64,000 nt of DNA from Poronia punctata (lineage: Eukaryota; Ascomycota; Sordariomycetes; Xylariales; Xylariaceae). Where the stretch lies: positions 311,886 through 375,885 of the forward strand of contig MU401460.1 of NCBI GenBank assembly GCA_022579005.1, in the 5' to 3' direction. Positions 12,212-23,534 of the stretch are shown piece after piece. The notes beneath the pieces were generated by a model that searched no databases, was not told where the DNA came from, and was given only the letters and a program-made list of their open reading frames with translations. Numbering within the stretch: position 1 is the stretch's first letter; every line of letters begins with the position of its first letter. The position numbers and the translations under genes were made by a program.

Positions 12212-14039
12212 CGACCTCGTGAATGGTATTTCCTTTTCTGTATTGTTTGTTATGGGCGCTTTGGGAAGCATTAGCATGAGCATATGATATCATTTGGGTT
12301 TCTTGTTGCCGTCGTCAGGACGAGCTGAATGGGGGAAAGAAGACGTCCAACTCTATGATGAATCGGAGGACGAGCTGTATCGTAGCCGTTTTGGTACATG
12401 TAGTCGAAGCAAGATGTAACCAGTATACCCGGGACCGGTGTTATGGCATGTGCCAATATGAATAGAACAAGTTATTGCTCGATTTGTAGGACATTTTCTC
12501 TCTCGATTGATAAAGTGACGTTGGAAATGAGAAGAGTTTGGTCTTGGAGCCTCATGTAGAATTGTTATGCCACTCCCATACTCACTTGATTTAGTTTAGC
12601 TTCGATTGCGCCATTGTTGAGCCCTTCTCAGCAGCCGGCTACGATGGCGACATGCCGCTTGAAGCTGCTTGCTATAGGCACTAAATTGTCAAGGTGGACT
12701 CCCCGAGCCGCCCGACAGCCGCTCCTCCCACAGAAAAGCATCTTAGGAGCATAACCCCGCCGCTACTTGATAACTACATAGTTCTCTGTTTTACTCCGAT
12801 AAAATATATGTGAAAATCATGGCCATGCAACTACTGGGTTTCCTGTCGCTTTTACATGTACATTACGCCGCGAACTGGTTGCTACTTACATCTTGGTACT
12901 TACATTCTTGTCTCGATGCCACTGGTATTAGATATTTGTAATACCTCTCCTATTGTGACAGTGTTTCCAGAGTCTTGTTAGGCTGCAGATGTACCTACAA
13001 GAACTACGTTCATTTAACTACTTGTAGCAGGAGATGGTGGGCATAAACACCAAAATTGAAGCATTAAAGAAGAAATTCCCCCGCATTGTTGCAATTGCCG
13101 TAGCTTACAGTGCGCCTTAGACCCTTAACTGCCCTGTAACCAAACATACAGAGCTGGTCACTTCTGTGCTGAGCAGGAGCTGGGACAAGAATAGCTTGGA
13201 TTGGGTTCTCAACACCGGGTCGCCGTATCCAGGCAGTTCGATTACACGCGACCCTGCCGACCGGACTCGACTACGAGTAGGTTACGGAGACCATCGCTGC
13301 CTGGCGTGTCTGGCTACAGAGTCCGGACCTGGCGACGCCGACATAAGGTAGTATGTCCGCAGAGCTGGCTGTAATTTACACATTTGTTTGCAATGTACCA
13401 AGTTTGGTGCTAATTGGCCCATTACACGGGAACTTATCAAGGTCTCCCACCGCAGGTACCCTCCTATTACACCGATACGAACAGGAATTGTATATGTGTA
13501 CTCAGTCACTCCCACGCCTTACTCCAGATTGATGATGAAACCATACAAATAAACACTGTTCAAGTTTACTCGTACATTAACAATAGATGCACCTACATAA
13601 TATCTCTGGTTAGGTAGCATTTTCTAGAGGATTCTTTTGATCGATCAATCTTCAGTACCAAGTGTTGAATCCAAGAGATATAGTGTGTCGCGTGATAGCG
13701 TGCTAGACACGCCTACAGTATGTACATAGCTAAAGATACGCGTCACGATATGACGAAATAGCAAGTAAAAACGGCAAGAGCTACCTACTTTTCAATGACA
13801 GTACCTGTCAAATAATTGCTTTTTCTCAGTCAAGAAAACCTGTCACAAGTTTGAGCTAACAGCTTGGTCATTTAAATGTGATTTCTGTTCCTCTTGCAGA
13901 TTTGAAGACAAGACACTGCTTTTGTTTTTTCCACTAGAGTGAGACACCAAAGTTCGGCGCTAGTTTAGGTGAATCTCGCATTTTTCCAGAGCCTCGGGTC
14001 GACCCTACTGCAAGATAGTGGTCCTGATCTCTCCGCAAA
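12212..14039. other. intergenic, no gene seen
   Basis: This 1.8 kb lies between the cysteine dioxygenase gene and the helicase gene. There is no recognisable coding segment. TACGAGTA and TACTCGTA motifs occur at 13272 and 13567. The DNA is otherwise unremarkable and AT-rich. Confidence 0.55.
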
Positions 14040-17000
14040 ATGCCTCCTTTGAAGAGGCCGCCCTCGAATAGCTTCACTGGAGGTCACCCCAGCAAAGCTG
14101 TTCGATATGGCCAAAGCAATGGTTCAGCGATTGCCTCGTCGCGATCCTCAATACCATCGCACGCCATCCCGCCATCATCAATAGGTTTTTCTAGCCAGCT
14201 AGACCAGGAGTCTTTTCAAGCTGGCGTCGAAGACACGAACGATGCTGATGCCGCCTCTAGTCATCCACCGGAGTTCTACGGCACCATGGATAACAAAATT
14301 GTTGGCGTCCGGTATTATAACGGCATCATCACTCCCGGCGAGTCAATTCTATGCATTCGGGAGCCAAACAATCAATACGATAAAAATGCTATCCGCGTCG
14401 ATAACAGCATGGGAGTCCAAATCGGACATATTCCGCGCAACCTTGCTGAGAAGCTGGCGCCCTACTTGGACAACAGGGAGATTATGTTGGACGGCGTTGT
14501 AAACGGCCACAAGGGCACTTTCGACTGCCCTGTCCGTCTTTACCTCTATGGCACCGGCGAAGTTGCAGCTCGCCTTAGGCTCGAAGACAGGTTAAAGGCA
14601 GACAGGCTTTTGAAGGCCACTGAAATGAAGCAGACCAGGCAAGAAGCTGCAGCACGACGAGCACTTACCCGAGATCCGAACTTTGACTCGGCCGCATTAG
14701 GCTTGGGTGCCTCGGATTATAGTCCTTCAAAAGCAAAAGTGCCCGTGTTGGAGGAGAGCGACGCAGTCGATTTTCGTGCAGAGCCGGGCGCACTGGATGT
14801 GCTTAACATGGACGAAGAGGCGCTCTCGGCAATGCCAAAGGCGTCACAGCCCGGTGCTATCAAATCCAGCATGTTGCCTCACCAGCTGCAAGTAAGTTAG
14901 GCCTGAATCACCCTTTTTATAAGCTAATCACGTGTTAACATGAGGTAGGGTCTCGCTTGGATGGAGTCCAAGGAAGATTCACAGCTTCCAGCTCCCGGCT
15001 CAAGTGATGTGGTCCAACTTTGGAAGCGAACAGCCGGGGGTAATTTTCAGAATTTGGCCTCAGGTCACATTACTACCCAACGGCCCCGTTTGCTCTCTGG
15101 CGGCCTTCTGACCGACGAGATGGGCCTCGGGAAGACTCTTCAAGTTATCAGTTTGGTTATGAAAAGTGGCTTTGAAAAGGGGCCAACCTTGATCATTGCG
15201 CCAACTGGTGTCCTCAGTAATTGGGAGCAGCAGTTCGCTGAACACGTCAAACCGGAGCAGCTACCGCGTATCTTGAAGTACCACGGCTCATCCAAGTTCC
15301 ATCAATTTAGGAAGTCCGACCTGGCACATTACGATGTAGTCGTCACAAGCTATGGAATGGTTGCCAGTCAGTTCGCATCTGCCAACTGGGATGCCCTGTA
15401 CGCAGTTAATTGGCGCCGCGTGGTGCTTGACGAAGGCCACGTTATCCGAAACCCCAACACAAGGAACGCAAAGGCCGTCTGCAAGCTACAAGCAGAGTCG
15501 CGATGGATCCTGTCCGGAACACCTTTGTAAGCACCGTTTATGTCCGTCTTTTTGTTTGTGATGATGCTAACGTAAATGGCTGCTAGTGTCAACAATGCGA
15601 CAGACTTCTGGTCTGCGCTTCTGTTCCTCAAGATCACTGGAGGTATCCAAGAGAAGCCTATATTCGACGCCCGGATAGCACGGCCGCTTGAAGGCATCGT
15701 CAAAGACAAGAGCAACTCTGCTAAGCTCAAACTTCGTGGAGAGGCACAAGCCATGTTCCAGTGGTTAGTCCACGACTTGTGCCTTCGGCGCAAGAAGGAC
15801 ATGAAGTTTATCAACTTGCAAATGGCGGAGAAGACGGAATATGTACACCGAGTCCGTTTTACGAAGCTAGAACAAGTTAGATACGAGAAGATGCTGTGGG
15901 TTTTATCGAAGGCCCCTTCCGGTTTATTATTTAACTAACATTGATATAGGGAGGTCGCTCGCGATATCTTGCGAGCATTTCTGTCGCGAACATACGGTGA
16001 AAACAACTCGAGACTTGGAAACGGTCGTGACGATGGCGAAGGCAAAGTGAGGTTCGCCAACGTCTTGGAGACATTACTCCGCTTGAGACAAATGTATAAC
16101 GACGCATCAGTCAGCGCATTCTCCAGAATTTAGCTGACACATTCTTAGGTGCGACCACTGGTCTCTGACTGGGTCCCGTGTAAAGGACATCTTAGGCAAG
16201 CTCGGCAAGGAAGAACGCGTGAATCTTACACCAGAAAACACGGAGATCTTGCTGGATGCCTTGGCTGAATCTATCCTTGTCAGCGAAGAGTGTCCAATCT
16301 GCTACGATCCCATTCAGATTCATGATCCGGTCATCACGGCATGCAAGCATCGGTTTGGAAAAGGATGCATTGTAAATGCCATCAATAGGCAAAAACGATG
16401 CCCCATGTGTCGCCAAGAGCTGGCAGCAGGCGATCTCCTCGAGCCTCGCTCATCCGATGATGAAGCGTCGGGGGATGCAGACGAAGACCCTGACCGACGA
16501 AGTTCCAAGACTGACCAACTGGAAATGCTGGTAGAGAAGCATCTTCGAGACCCCAAATCTAAAGTGGTCATATTCTCCCAATGGACGTCGTTTCTCAACA
16601 TTATCGAGGCTATTTTCCGCGAGAAGAATATCAAATGCGCTCGTCTTGAAGGGAAGATGACGACACAGAAAAGGGATGAGGCGGTCGAGAGACTAAACAA
16701 TGACCCGGACACTAAAATTATGCTGGCCAGCCTACATGCGGCTGGTGTTGGTGTCAATCTCACGGCAGCCGATACCGTCATTCTGACCGACTGCTGTAAG
16801 TCTTTAGCAGACCCCGATCTTGAATCATCCCCGACGCTGACTTATGACTAGGGTGGGCACCGGCTATAGAGGATCAAGCTGTGGACCGAGTACACCGCAT
16901 CGGCCAAAAGCGGCCGGTCTCGGTTTACAAGCTACTAGTAGAGGGATCGGTTGAATATCGTGTGCTAGATATCCAATCGCAGAAACGGAAGCTTGTCGCG

Positions 17001-17078
17001 CTCGCGTTCCAAGACGAGGACTACATCCGCAAGGAAGAAGGCGCTGTGGGCGATATCCAACGCTTGCTCTTCGATTAA
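14040..17078 (+). CDS. HIRAN-SNF2-RING-helicase protein (HLTF/RAD5-like)
   Basis: Six exons, 14040-14891, 14949-15526, 15587-15895, 15950-16093, 16149-16795 and 16852-17078, give 918 aa. A HIRAN domain lies at about residues 78-175 (EFYGTMDNKIVGVRYYNG). SNF2 motif I is DEMGLGKT near 339, motif II the DEGH variant near 445 and motif III SGTPF at the exon 2/3 junction. A C3HC4 RING finger begins CPICYDPI near 676. The helicase C-terminal lobe runs from FSQWTSF near 769 to DRVHRIGQ near 860. This order is that of HLTF and Rad5: DNA translocases with ubiquitin-ligase activity that polyubiquitinate PCNA and remodel stalled replication forks in the nucleus. Yeast Rad5 is longer at the N-terminus; the length here is closer to other fungal HLTF-type proteins, and a transcription-type SNF2 role is possible. 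All introns are 54-60 nt. Confidence 0.93.
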
Positions 17079-18222
17079 GGCACGCCCGTGGTAATAGCAC
17101 TGCCCGTGACGCCGGCTTTTACCTTTTTTCCTTTTTATCTAGCCACTATCTCGATGGGTCAATCAGGAGGGTTTGGGTTTGCAATAATTGTGGCAATGGA
17201 TGGCGTAAGGGGACTGTTACTTCGGTCGAATGATACCCGCACACACTAAACGCTCTGGAAATCTCATGGCTGCAGACCTTGATAGATGCTTATCTATGTA
17301 GCAGAAGCTCGTGCTTTTCCATATTTGGCAGCTAAAGACCTGGCCATGTACCGGCCTAGATAGCCAGCACTGTAGCTTTATGTCGTCTAGAAGGCCAAGT
17401 TTTCTACTGAAATTGATTGTGTAGGTCGTAAGTGAAAAAATGTTATATCACATTCAAGTTAGATGGGTGTGGAGATCTTGACCTCGCCGTTTGTTGCACC
17501 CGGCCCGCATATTCGCTAGGTTAGGCAGGTTGTGTCCCGACTCCCGACTGCCTACCTACATAATACTCCACCGCCGAACTCACGCGGCCGTGTCTGGGTA
17601 TTCGTGAAGGTAGCTTGTAACCCAACTTGATCAGGTGCTCCTTGTTGTCGCATTCCGAGTTCAGGTTGCGGCGGCCCACGTTGTAAACGCTAGAAGAGGA
17701 TCAACAATTACGCCGCCGTGCTACGAACGAGTATCATTTCTTTGTGTATTTTGGCATAGGTCTTGTCAAGCCGATATCTATGTTACATCGAAGAGATGTG
17801 GTTTTGAGGCACAGCACAGCAGCTGATGTGTAATCGCGACAAGACATATATCTACACAAACCCCAAGCGGAGATACCGTTTCAGATAGAGCGAAAGACCT
17901 CCGGGAGGTCAACACCCAACGAAGATAAGAGCTTTTTTTATTTTTTAGCTGGGTTTGATGTTTATCCCATCTAGGAAGCAAGAAATAGGTACCTAGTCAG
18001 GTGGGAAGAAAGGGGTCACGATGGACAACATCTCGGGCTTCGCAGACCGAGATACGTGGATCTACGAGTTAGGGCGGCATAATAGGTCTGGTCTATAAGA
18101 ACACTGAGCTCATCCGCGGCGGGATGAAAAGAAGAGAAGAGAAGAGAAGAGAAGAGGGGAAAAGGAATACATTAGGACTAGCACTTGATATACCTAGGTA
18201 CTCTTCTATTATAACAAAGAAA
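17079..18222. other. intergenic, no gene seen
   Basis: This 1.1 kb lies between the helicase gene and the LysM gene. It holds short frames only. A purine pentamer repeat (GAAGA)n lies at 18129-18155 in the presumed leader of the LysM gene. Confidence 0.55.
18129..18155. repeat. (GAAGA)n repeat
   Basis: About five GAAGA units sit roughly 70 bp upstream of the LysM protein start, probably in its 5' leader. Confidence 0.8.
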
Positions 18223-18785
18223 ATGGTCTCTCAACTCCTCCTCCTTCCCATCATGGCGGTGTTTACCCAGGGCACGACTGCCGCCCCGGCTGCTGCTGAT
18301 GATGGATGTAACCTGATGGCCCGCCACCAGGGATACGTCGAGAATTGTAAGTTGAGAGGATATTGCCCCAAGTTGAATTTGAAAGCGCCAGACTAATATT
18401 AGATCACACAACTACCTAGGCACGGCCACTTATACAGTTGCTTCCGGTGATCAATGTGGTGCGATTAGGGACCAATTCAATAATTTCACTCTTGAAGAGT
18501 TGTACGTCTTCGTCTTCGTCTTCGTCTCCTAAAGGAAAGGGTGGTTGATTGACTGACTTGATGGTTTGTTTATTTACTTACTTACTGACTGATTGGTACC
18601 TGGGTGTAGTTATGCGTGGAATCCGGAAGTCGATGTATGGTTTTTCTTCCTTTCCCCTTTTCCCTTTTCCCCTTTCCGAGTATTGTAGGTAGGTAGTTGG
18701 GAATGGATAGTGATACTAATACTGACTTGCGGTGTAGTCTGCTTGTAGTAATTTGTACCCTGGAGAGCGTGTGTGTATCGGATGA
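18223..18785 (+). CDS. secreted single-LysM protein (effector-like)
   Basis: Four exons, 18223-18346, 18420-18501, 18610-18634 and 18738-18785, give 92 aa with conserved splice sites (GTAAGT, GTACGT, GTATGG donors; three TAG acceptors). The first 20 or so residues form a signal peptide (MVSQLLLLPIMAVFTQG, then an Ala/Pro-rich segment). One LysM domain follows at about residues 45-90: YTVASGDQCGAIRDQ, then FTLEEFYAWNPEVD, then CSNLYPGERVCIG. There are five cysteines and two N-glycosylation sequons (NCT, NFT). LysM domains bind chitin oligomers. Small secreted LysM proteins of fungi commonly shield hyphae or sequester chitin fragments from host receptors; that role is inferred. No long contiguous reading frame exposes this gene, because two of its exons are under 50 nt. 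Chitinase or other LysM genes are absent nearby. Confidence 0.88.
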
Positions 18786-19580
18786 GAAAGAGAAGATGGG
18801 TAAGGGGGTTAGGTTAGGCGGATGACTGGCGATGCGCGATGGAAAAGTGCCATGGGAAAGTTCTTTTTTTCGTTCGTTTGTTATGTCGAAAACCTCCTGT
18901 TATGGGTGAAAGTTCTCTTCAGAGGCGGTGGATAAAGGGGACTGCCTGTTCATGAACGCGGCATATATCAATGGGCGGCAGGGGTATATTTCATTCGAGG
19001 GTGCATACCACTACAGTTTCAATTTCCTAGGTACAGTCTAGTATAATGTGATTTTCTCAAGATTGAAAATGTTTTTGGTCGACGTAAAAGGTCCTTCCTT
19101 GGAGTACCGGTTTTTGATTCTCGGTGTGGCCGGGTTAATGCCGTGTCTATTCCGGTACTCCCGCAAACTTCATACACAGTATCGACCCCGTGTCAAGGTT
19201 ATATCGACTGATTATATAGCTTGAAAACGTTTAAAACAGTGTTGGTTAATGTATAGTAGATGATGATTGGGTCGTCTCATCTGTGTCGAATAGGGGACTT
19301 GCCTGCATTTTTGCTCAACCCACGTGGATAATATGAAGTGAACAAGTCCCGGTCCCGGGACAGTGAGAACTTGAAGGCTCCGGTCAACATTTGGGTTTTG
19401 TTGCATACATGTCTTTTCACAGGCACAGACCCCGGCACCCCGGATGAGAGCGGCATATAAATTGCGCTCTACCAACCACTGAGCCACCCCCCCCTTGGGC
19501 ATTCTTTTCCCTCTTCCCATCAACTGAGACAGACACTACGGCAATAGGATAAGCTACCACCACGTATCCAGCAGAAACTA
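18786..19580. other. intergenic with a tRNA-like fragment
   Basis: The 0.8 kb after the LysM gene has no convincing coding segment. A tRNA-like A-box segment on the minus strand at 19464-19492 is listed separately. Confidence 0.5.
19464..19492 (-). pseudogene. tRNA 5'-half-like relic
   Basis: The minus strand reads TGGCTCAGTGGTTGGTAGAG, a textbook A box and D arm (stem GCTC/GAGC), preceded by a G run that could be an acceptor strand. Downstream there is no anticodon stem, no matching C-rich acceptor 3' strand and only a poor B-box match. It is best read as a broken tRNA gene or the head of a decayed tRNA-derived element. Confidence 0.4.
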
Positions 19581-20189
19581 ATGCCTTCAAAGAATACTAC
19601 TAAAGGGAAAAATTTTTTTTACTACAATATGGAACACATCAACCACCTCGCCGACAAAGTCTGGGAAGAATGCATCAGGAAATTCAACGACTATGAGGAG
19701 GATCCCATCCCACACACCGACGTCATTGACGACTCTCTCAAGGCGGTTACCGAGCAAGAAATCAACAGACAGAGCGGCGACGAATACCTTACGGAAAAGA
19801 ATGGCGTACCGGACAGGAGTGGCTACGTAGCCAGATGGGCCAACGCTATTAGGAGATACAAGGAAGACGAGAAGAGAAATTCGAACACAACCGTCGTCGT
19901 CGTCGTCGTGGACCCCATACCTATACCTATACCGCCTCGCGATAAGACTTGTACTTGCGCACTGCTCAAGAAGATGGGGCATTATGTCAAGATTGCCCTC
20001 GGGGGCGGATATAAGCGTCTAGGTATCTATGCTAGGGTCGATTTATACGACGATGATCATCGTCACCGCCCGGACCCGGACCCGGACCCGGAGACATTCA
20101 CGGATCTCAATCTCGAGAATAAGAGGGCGGAGGACTTCTCGAACAGGGGGGATTGGGGATATTACCATTGTGCGCCAAAGCTATATTAG
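19581..20189 (+). CDS. orphan hypothetical protein with Val and Pro-Asp repeats
   Basis: A single open frame of 202 codons starts at ATG 19581; an internal start at 19629 (MEHINHLADKVWEECIRKF) is equally likely. The N-terminal part looks like ordinary helical protein. The centre holds a run of six valines and alternating Ile-Pro, from GTC and CTATAC repeats. The C-terminal third has repeated Asp-Pro and ends FSNRGDWGYYHCAPKLY. No signal peptide is visible and no family is recognised. It lies between two genes for small secreted proteins. The repeats could also be microsatellite expansions inside a non-functional frame, and a 131-codon antisense frame overlaps it. Confidence 0.42.
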   Translation: MPSKNTTKGKNFFYYNMEHINHLADKVWEECIRKFNDYEEDPIPHTDVIDDSLKAVTEQEINRQSGDEYLTEKNGVPDRSGYVARWANAIRRYKEDEKRNSNTTVVVVVVDPIPIPIPPRDKTCTCALLKKMGHYVKIALGGGYKRLGIYARVDLYDDDHRHRPDPDPDPETFTDLNLENKRAEDFSNRGDWGYYHCAPKLY

Positions 20190-20840
20190 CTTTGCTATGC
20201 TTTTTCTATATATATCTATTTTGTGTTGGTGTTTTTGTTGGATTTTACGGGGTCATGACGACAGATACTTGGTATGGGTAGGTGTGGCATACTCTGTTAT
20301 ATAAGAAGCATAAAGAGTTGCAAAAAAAAAAAAAAAAAGAAAAAAAAAATTGGTCTGCAGGCCGCTAAAGGTTTTGGTTATCTTTACAATAAGGGGATTT
20401 GTCGCGGTGGTAAGTAGGTAGTTACTTACCTAAGCCCATTTCATGTTCATATAAAAAGTTACAAGTCTGACACTATCTCTAGATTTCCGCCCGGAGCACA
20501 TGCAGATGCAGTTGGACATTTCGTCCATGTTGGTGCTGTATAATTGGAATGTTCCAGAGGCAAGCCTGTCAGGCGCTGGCGAACTGCGGTTTCCTGTTCC
20601 CTTCGAAATAATTTATTTTATTTTGCCTGTACTACCTGTTTTTTTTTTTTTTTTTGGTAATGAACTCTCCCCCGTTTTGATATACGAGCCCCTGAGATGA
20701 ACGTGTTTTGATCCAGCTTCGACACAATGAAAAAACGACAGGAAGCTAATCTCGTGATATCCCCTCGAAATTTCAGTCATCATCCCGTGCTTGGTAACCT
20801 ATAATTTTCCAGCACACATCGACGACGACGACGACGACGA
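20190..20840. other. intergenic with A and T homopolymers
   Basis: Two long A runs at about 20323-20350, a T run near 20640-20655 and a (GAC)n microsatellite at the right edge. No gene was seen. Confidence 0.55.
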
Positions 20841-20841
20841 C
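20821..20841. repeat. (GAC)n microsatellite
   Basis: Seven GAC units directly abut the stop codon of the minus-strand cysteine-rich gene, so they lie in its 3' untranslated region. Confidence 0.85.
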
Positions 20842-21098
20842 TACTGTCCATTTCCTTGAAAAGGCGCGATGATGCCGTTACATTTCCCCTTATCCTCGAC
20901 GACTCGGCAGAAGGTATCGGAGCTCTGGATGCAGTCGTACGCGCTGACGGCTTCGTGGCCGTTGCATGTGACGTACGAGTAGGATGTGTCGCAGACGTCG
21001 TATTTCCCGTGTGCCCGCTTGCAGATCGTTGGGTCGGGGCTCGGTTTGCCTAGGGCTGCGAGGGATAATATGAAGATTATAGTCTTGGGGGTATGCAT
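20841..21098 (-). CDS. small secreted cysteine-rich protein
   Basis: An uninterrupted frame of 85 codons. MHTPKTIIFILSLAALG is a clear signal peptide (residues 1-17), followed by a short Pro-rich stretch. The mature part has six cysteines at about residues 26, 36, 45, 56, 64 and 73, consistent with three disulfides, in contexts such as TICKRAHGKYDVCD and SYVTCNGHE. The size, secretion signal and cysteine spacing are those of fungal effector-like or extracellular defence peptides, but I recognise no named family and assign no activity. It lies 2.3 kb from the LysM protein gene, on the opposite strand. Confidence 0.72.
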   Translation of the reverse strand: MHTPKTIIFILSLAALGKPSPDPTICKRAHGKYDVCDTSYSYVTCNGHEAVSAYDCIQSSDTFCRVVEDKGKCNGIIAPFQGNGQ

Positions 21099-23534
21099 CG
21101 TGGGGTTTGGATGGGAATCGATATTTCGAGACGTTGTTGTGCTTCTGACGAGGAGAAGATTGGGGGAGTTTTTGATGGATGAAAGGTTTGGTTTGTGACA
21201 GGAGTCAAGAGAGAGAGATTTTGGTGTTTGTAGGTCGAGGGTAGGTAGTTTATGGGAAAACGCTCGACGTTTTTACTTGTAGAGGAAGAAGATGGGTTTG
21301 AAGTTACCGGTATCTTGTCATGTCGTGGCGTTCTTGTTTACGGAAGTTGATGAGTCTGATATGGGAATAAACCTGTGGAACGAAACTGAAACAACCGGGA
21401 CAAAAGTATCTCTGCTACACCATTTTGGTCATTGGTCATCTAATACCATCTGTAAAGTCTATTTATATCGTATACCGAGCTATAAAAATTGGTTTGGATG
21501 ACCTTGTTCGAGATCTATGTGGCCCGCCGAGACACCTCCTATCGAGTCCTTGGGGATGCAGGGAGCCGACGTTTTTCATCTGGATCATGGAAATGAACTC
21601 GACCTCTTTCTTCTTCTTCTTCTTCTTCTTCTTCGCGTAGATTAGACGACGGTCACTCTGTAGACTAGATATATACCTTGATAGCCATTGCCTCTCTTCC
21701 TTGACGCAGGATAAAAATCCTTTCATGAAGCGTTCTGGTGGATTGAGAAAGGAAGTTATTATCCTGCGTGTCATATCGTGGATGTAACGAGTAGGTACGA
21801 CTATCAAGACTGCTACAGCCTGTTTTATGTCTCAAGTTGTGGTTTTTGGACATGATGGAAAGAAAAGACGTCATTGCGCCTCGGTTTGCTTTGCTCTTTG
21901 AGCTATCAGACCATTTGTTTTCTTTTTACAAGACACCGGCCACTTGGAAAGTTGAGGGATTGAGTTGATAGAGCTGCACTCACTCGGAGGAGTAGGTACA
22001 CTACCTACTTATACTATACGGACCGTTTTGTACTCTTTCCAGTTGCACGGTGGATGAATCCCTCACATACTTCTGACCTGTTAGTAGGGTTGAGGTGAAC
22101 TTCCGTAGAGTACAGAAAGACAGATACTAGCAGTCAATAATTATCACGTCCCGTACGAGGTCGTTCTGGTGTCGAATGCTTCTAATCCTCGTTTGTTCTC
22201 GGTGACTCTACGAGTACAAGAAGATAGAAGTCTTGTGGAGCAAAGGATCTATTTTTATCTCTTCCATATCCCTGAAAATTCGTTGGGTCGGTAGGAACAA
22301 ACTTGGGGACTCATTCGTTCCATGCGTAGTTTTGACGAGATGGTACTCTTCTATTGGGATCGTTTTATAGAAATTTGTCTTTCGGTATGGTTACCTAGTC
22401 TACCACTCTTGTTGTAGACTCTGGGAGAGGTTAATACGGGGTTTTGCGTTTGTACGTGTCCGTCTAGGCAGACACAGATAAATATGCGCCGAGATGGCAA
22501 GAAGAGGTTTAAATTACAAATTGTATTAGAGTTCTGTCAACCAAATTGTCATTTTTAAGTGGACATCGGCACGATCGGGTCCTACAAACCTAGAAGGATG
22601 GCATCCAAATTCATGTGTCGATCAGTTTGTGAATGGAATCTGCGAGAGGTAGTCTAGTTGACACCTACAGGAGACGACAGTGTAGTAAATAGCCTGCCAA
22701 CCTCTCCATAAAACAACCCCTCGACCTGCTGACTGGCTGTGTAGGTGGTGAGCATCTCCTATTTTCTCGTCCCCATCCGGAATAGGCGCCTACATAGGAA
22801 AGTACTTACTCACCACCCATCCGTCTCCCGACCAGCGGCACTGCGTCGAAATCTCCATCTGTTCAACTTCATTTTCTGTCATCTTTTATCATCTAGGTAG
22901 AGTAGAAACCATCTTGTACCGCACTGGATTTTGCTGCGCAAAGGTTCCATTACGACAGATTGGCAACGTCTGTGCTACTGCGACCCATTTATTACGCTAC
23001 ACTACCTAATAAGGCATTCTTTCTAATTGTTAGCGGACTTGAGGTACTGCCAAAGAAGTGGCTTTACGGGGACCTCTGTCGTCATCGACTCGTCGTCGCA
23101 AAGCGCACGTTAACCCCCCCGCGGGACCTAAGAACGACTTACGTCTATCGATCCCCCGATCCACCAAACAACCGGGCCTCAAGCTGCCTTGCCAATCCTC
23201 GAACTTGCCAAATTTTCTTTCATACCACTTTCTTCTTCCCTTCCCACTACGATGTCTTGGGAACTCACTCGCCGCCGAATTGTGCGGACAATCAACAACA
23301 AGTTCATACTCGACAGGATTGTACGTCGCTCTCCTTTCTCGCTCTAGTTTTTGATTCATTCTTAGTCACTTTTCAAGCTATTAAGTAGCTGTGACTTGAC
23401 CCAAGTCACTTAATAAGCTTATCTATCAACCATCACCAATCCATCTTCACCACCTTGACTAGACATACAATACTGACCTTTGCTCTCCCGTCGATATTTA
23501 GCCCCTGCTCCATGCTGTCATCTTTCTGATCGAG
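21099..23534. other. intergenic, no gene seen
   Basis: This 2.4 kb lies between the cysteine-rich gene and the Mpv17 gene. A (TTC)n tract lies at about 21608-21634 and TACGAGTA at 22209. The 142-codon frame at 22960-23388 has no domain and probably lies in the promoter/leader of the Mpv17 gene. Confidence 0.55.
21608..21634. repeat. (TTC)n microsatellite
   Basis: About nine TTC units in intergenic DNA. Confidence 0.85.

Noticed and set aside
19587..19982. 131-codon antisense frame to the orphan ORF
   Set aside because: Arises from the same simple repeats; the sense frame is longer and starts better.
22960..23388. 142-codon plus-strand frame before the Mpv17 gene
   Set aside because: No domain, and more likely promoter and leader sequence.
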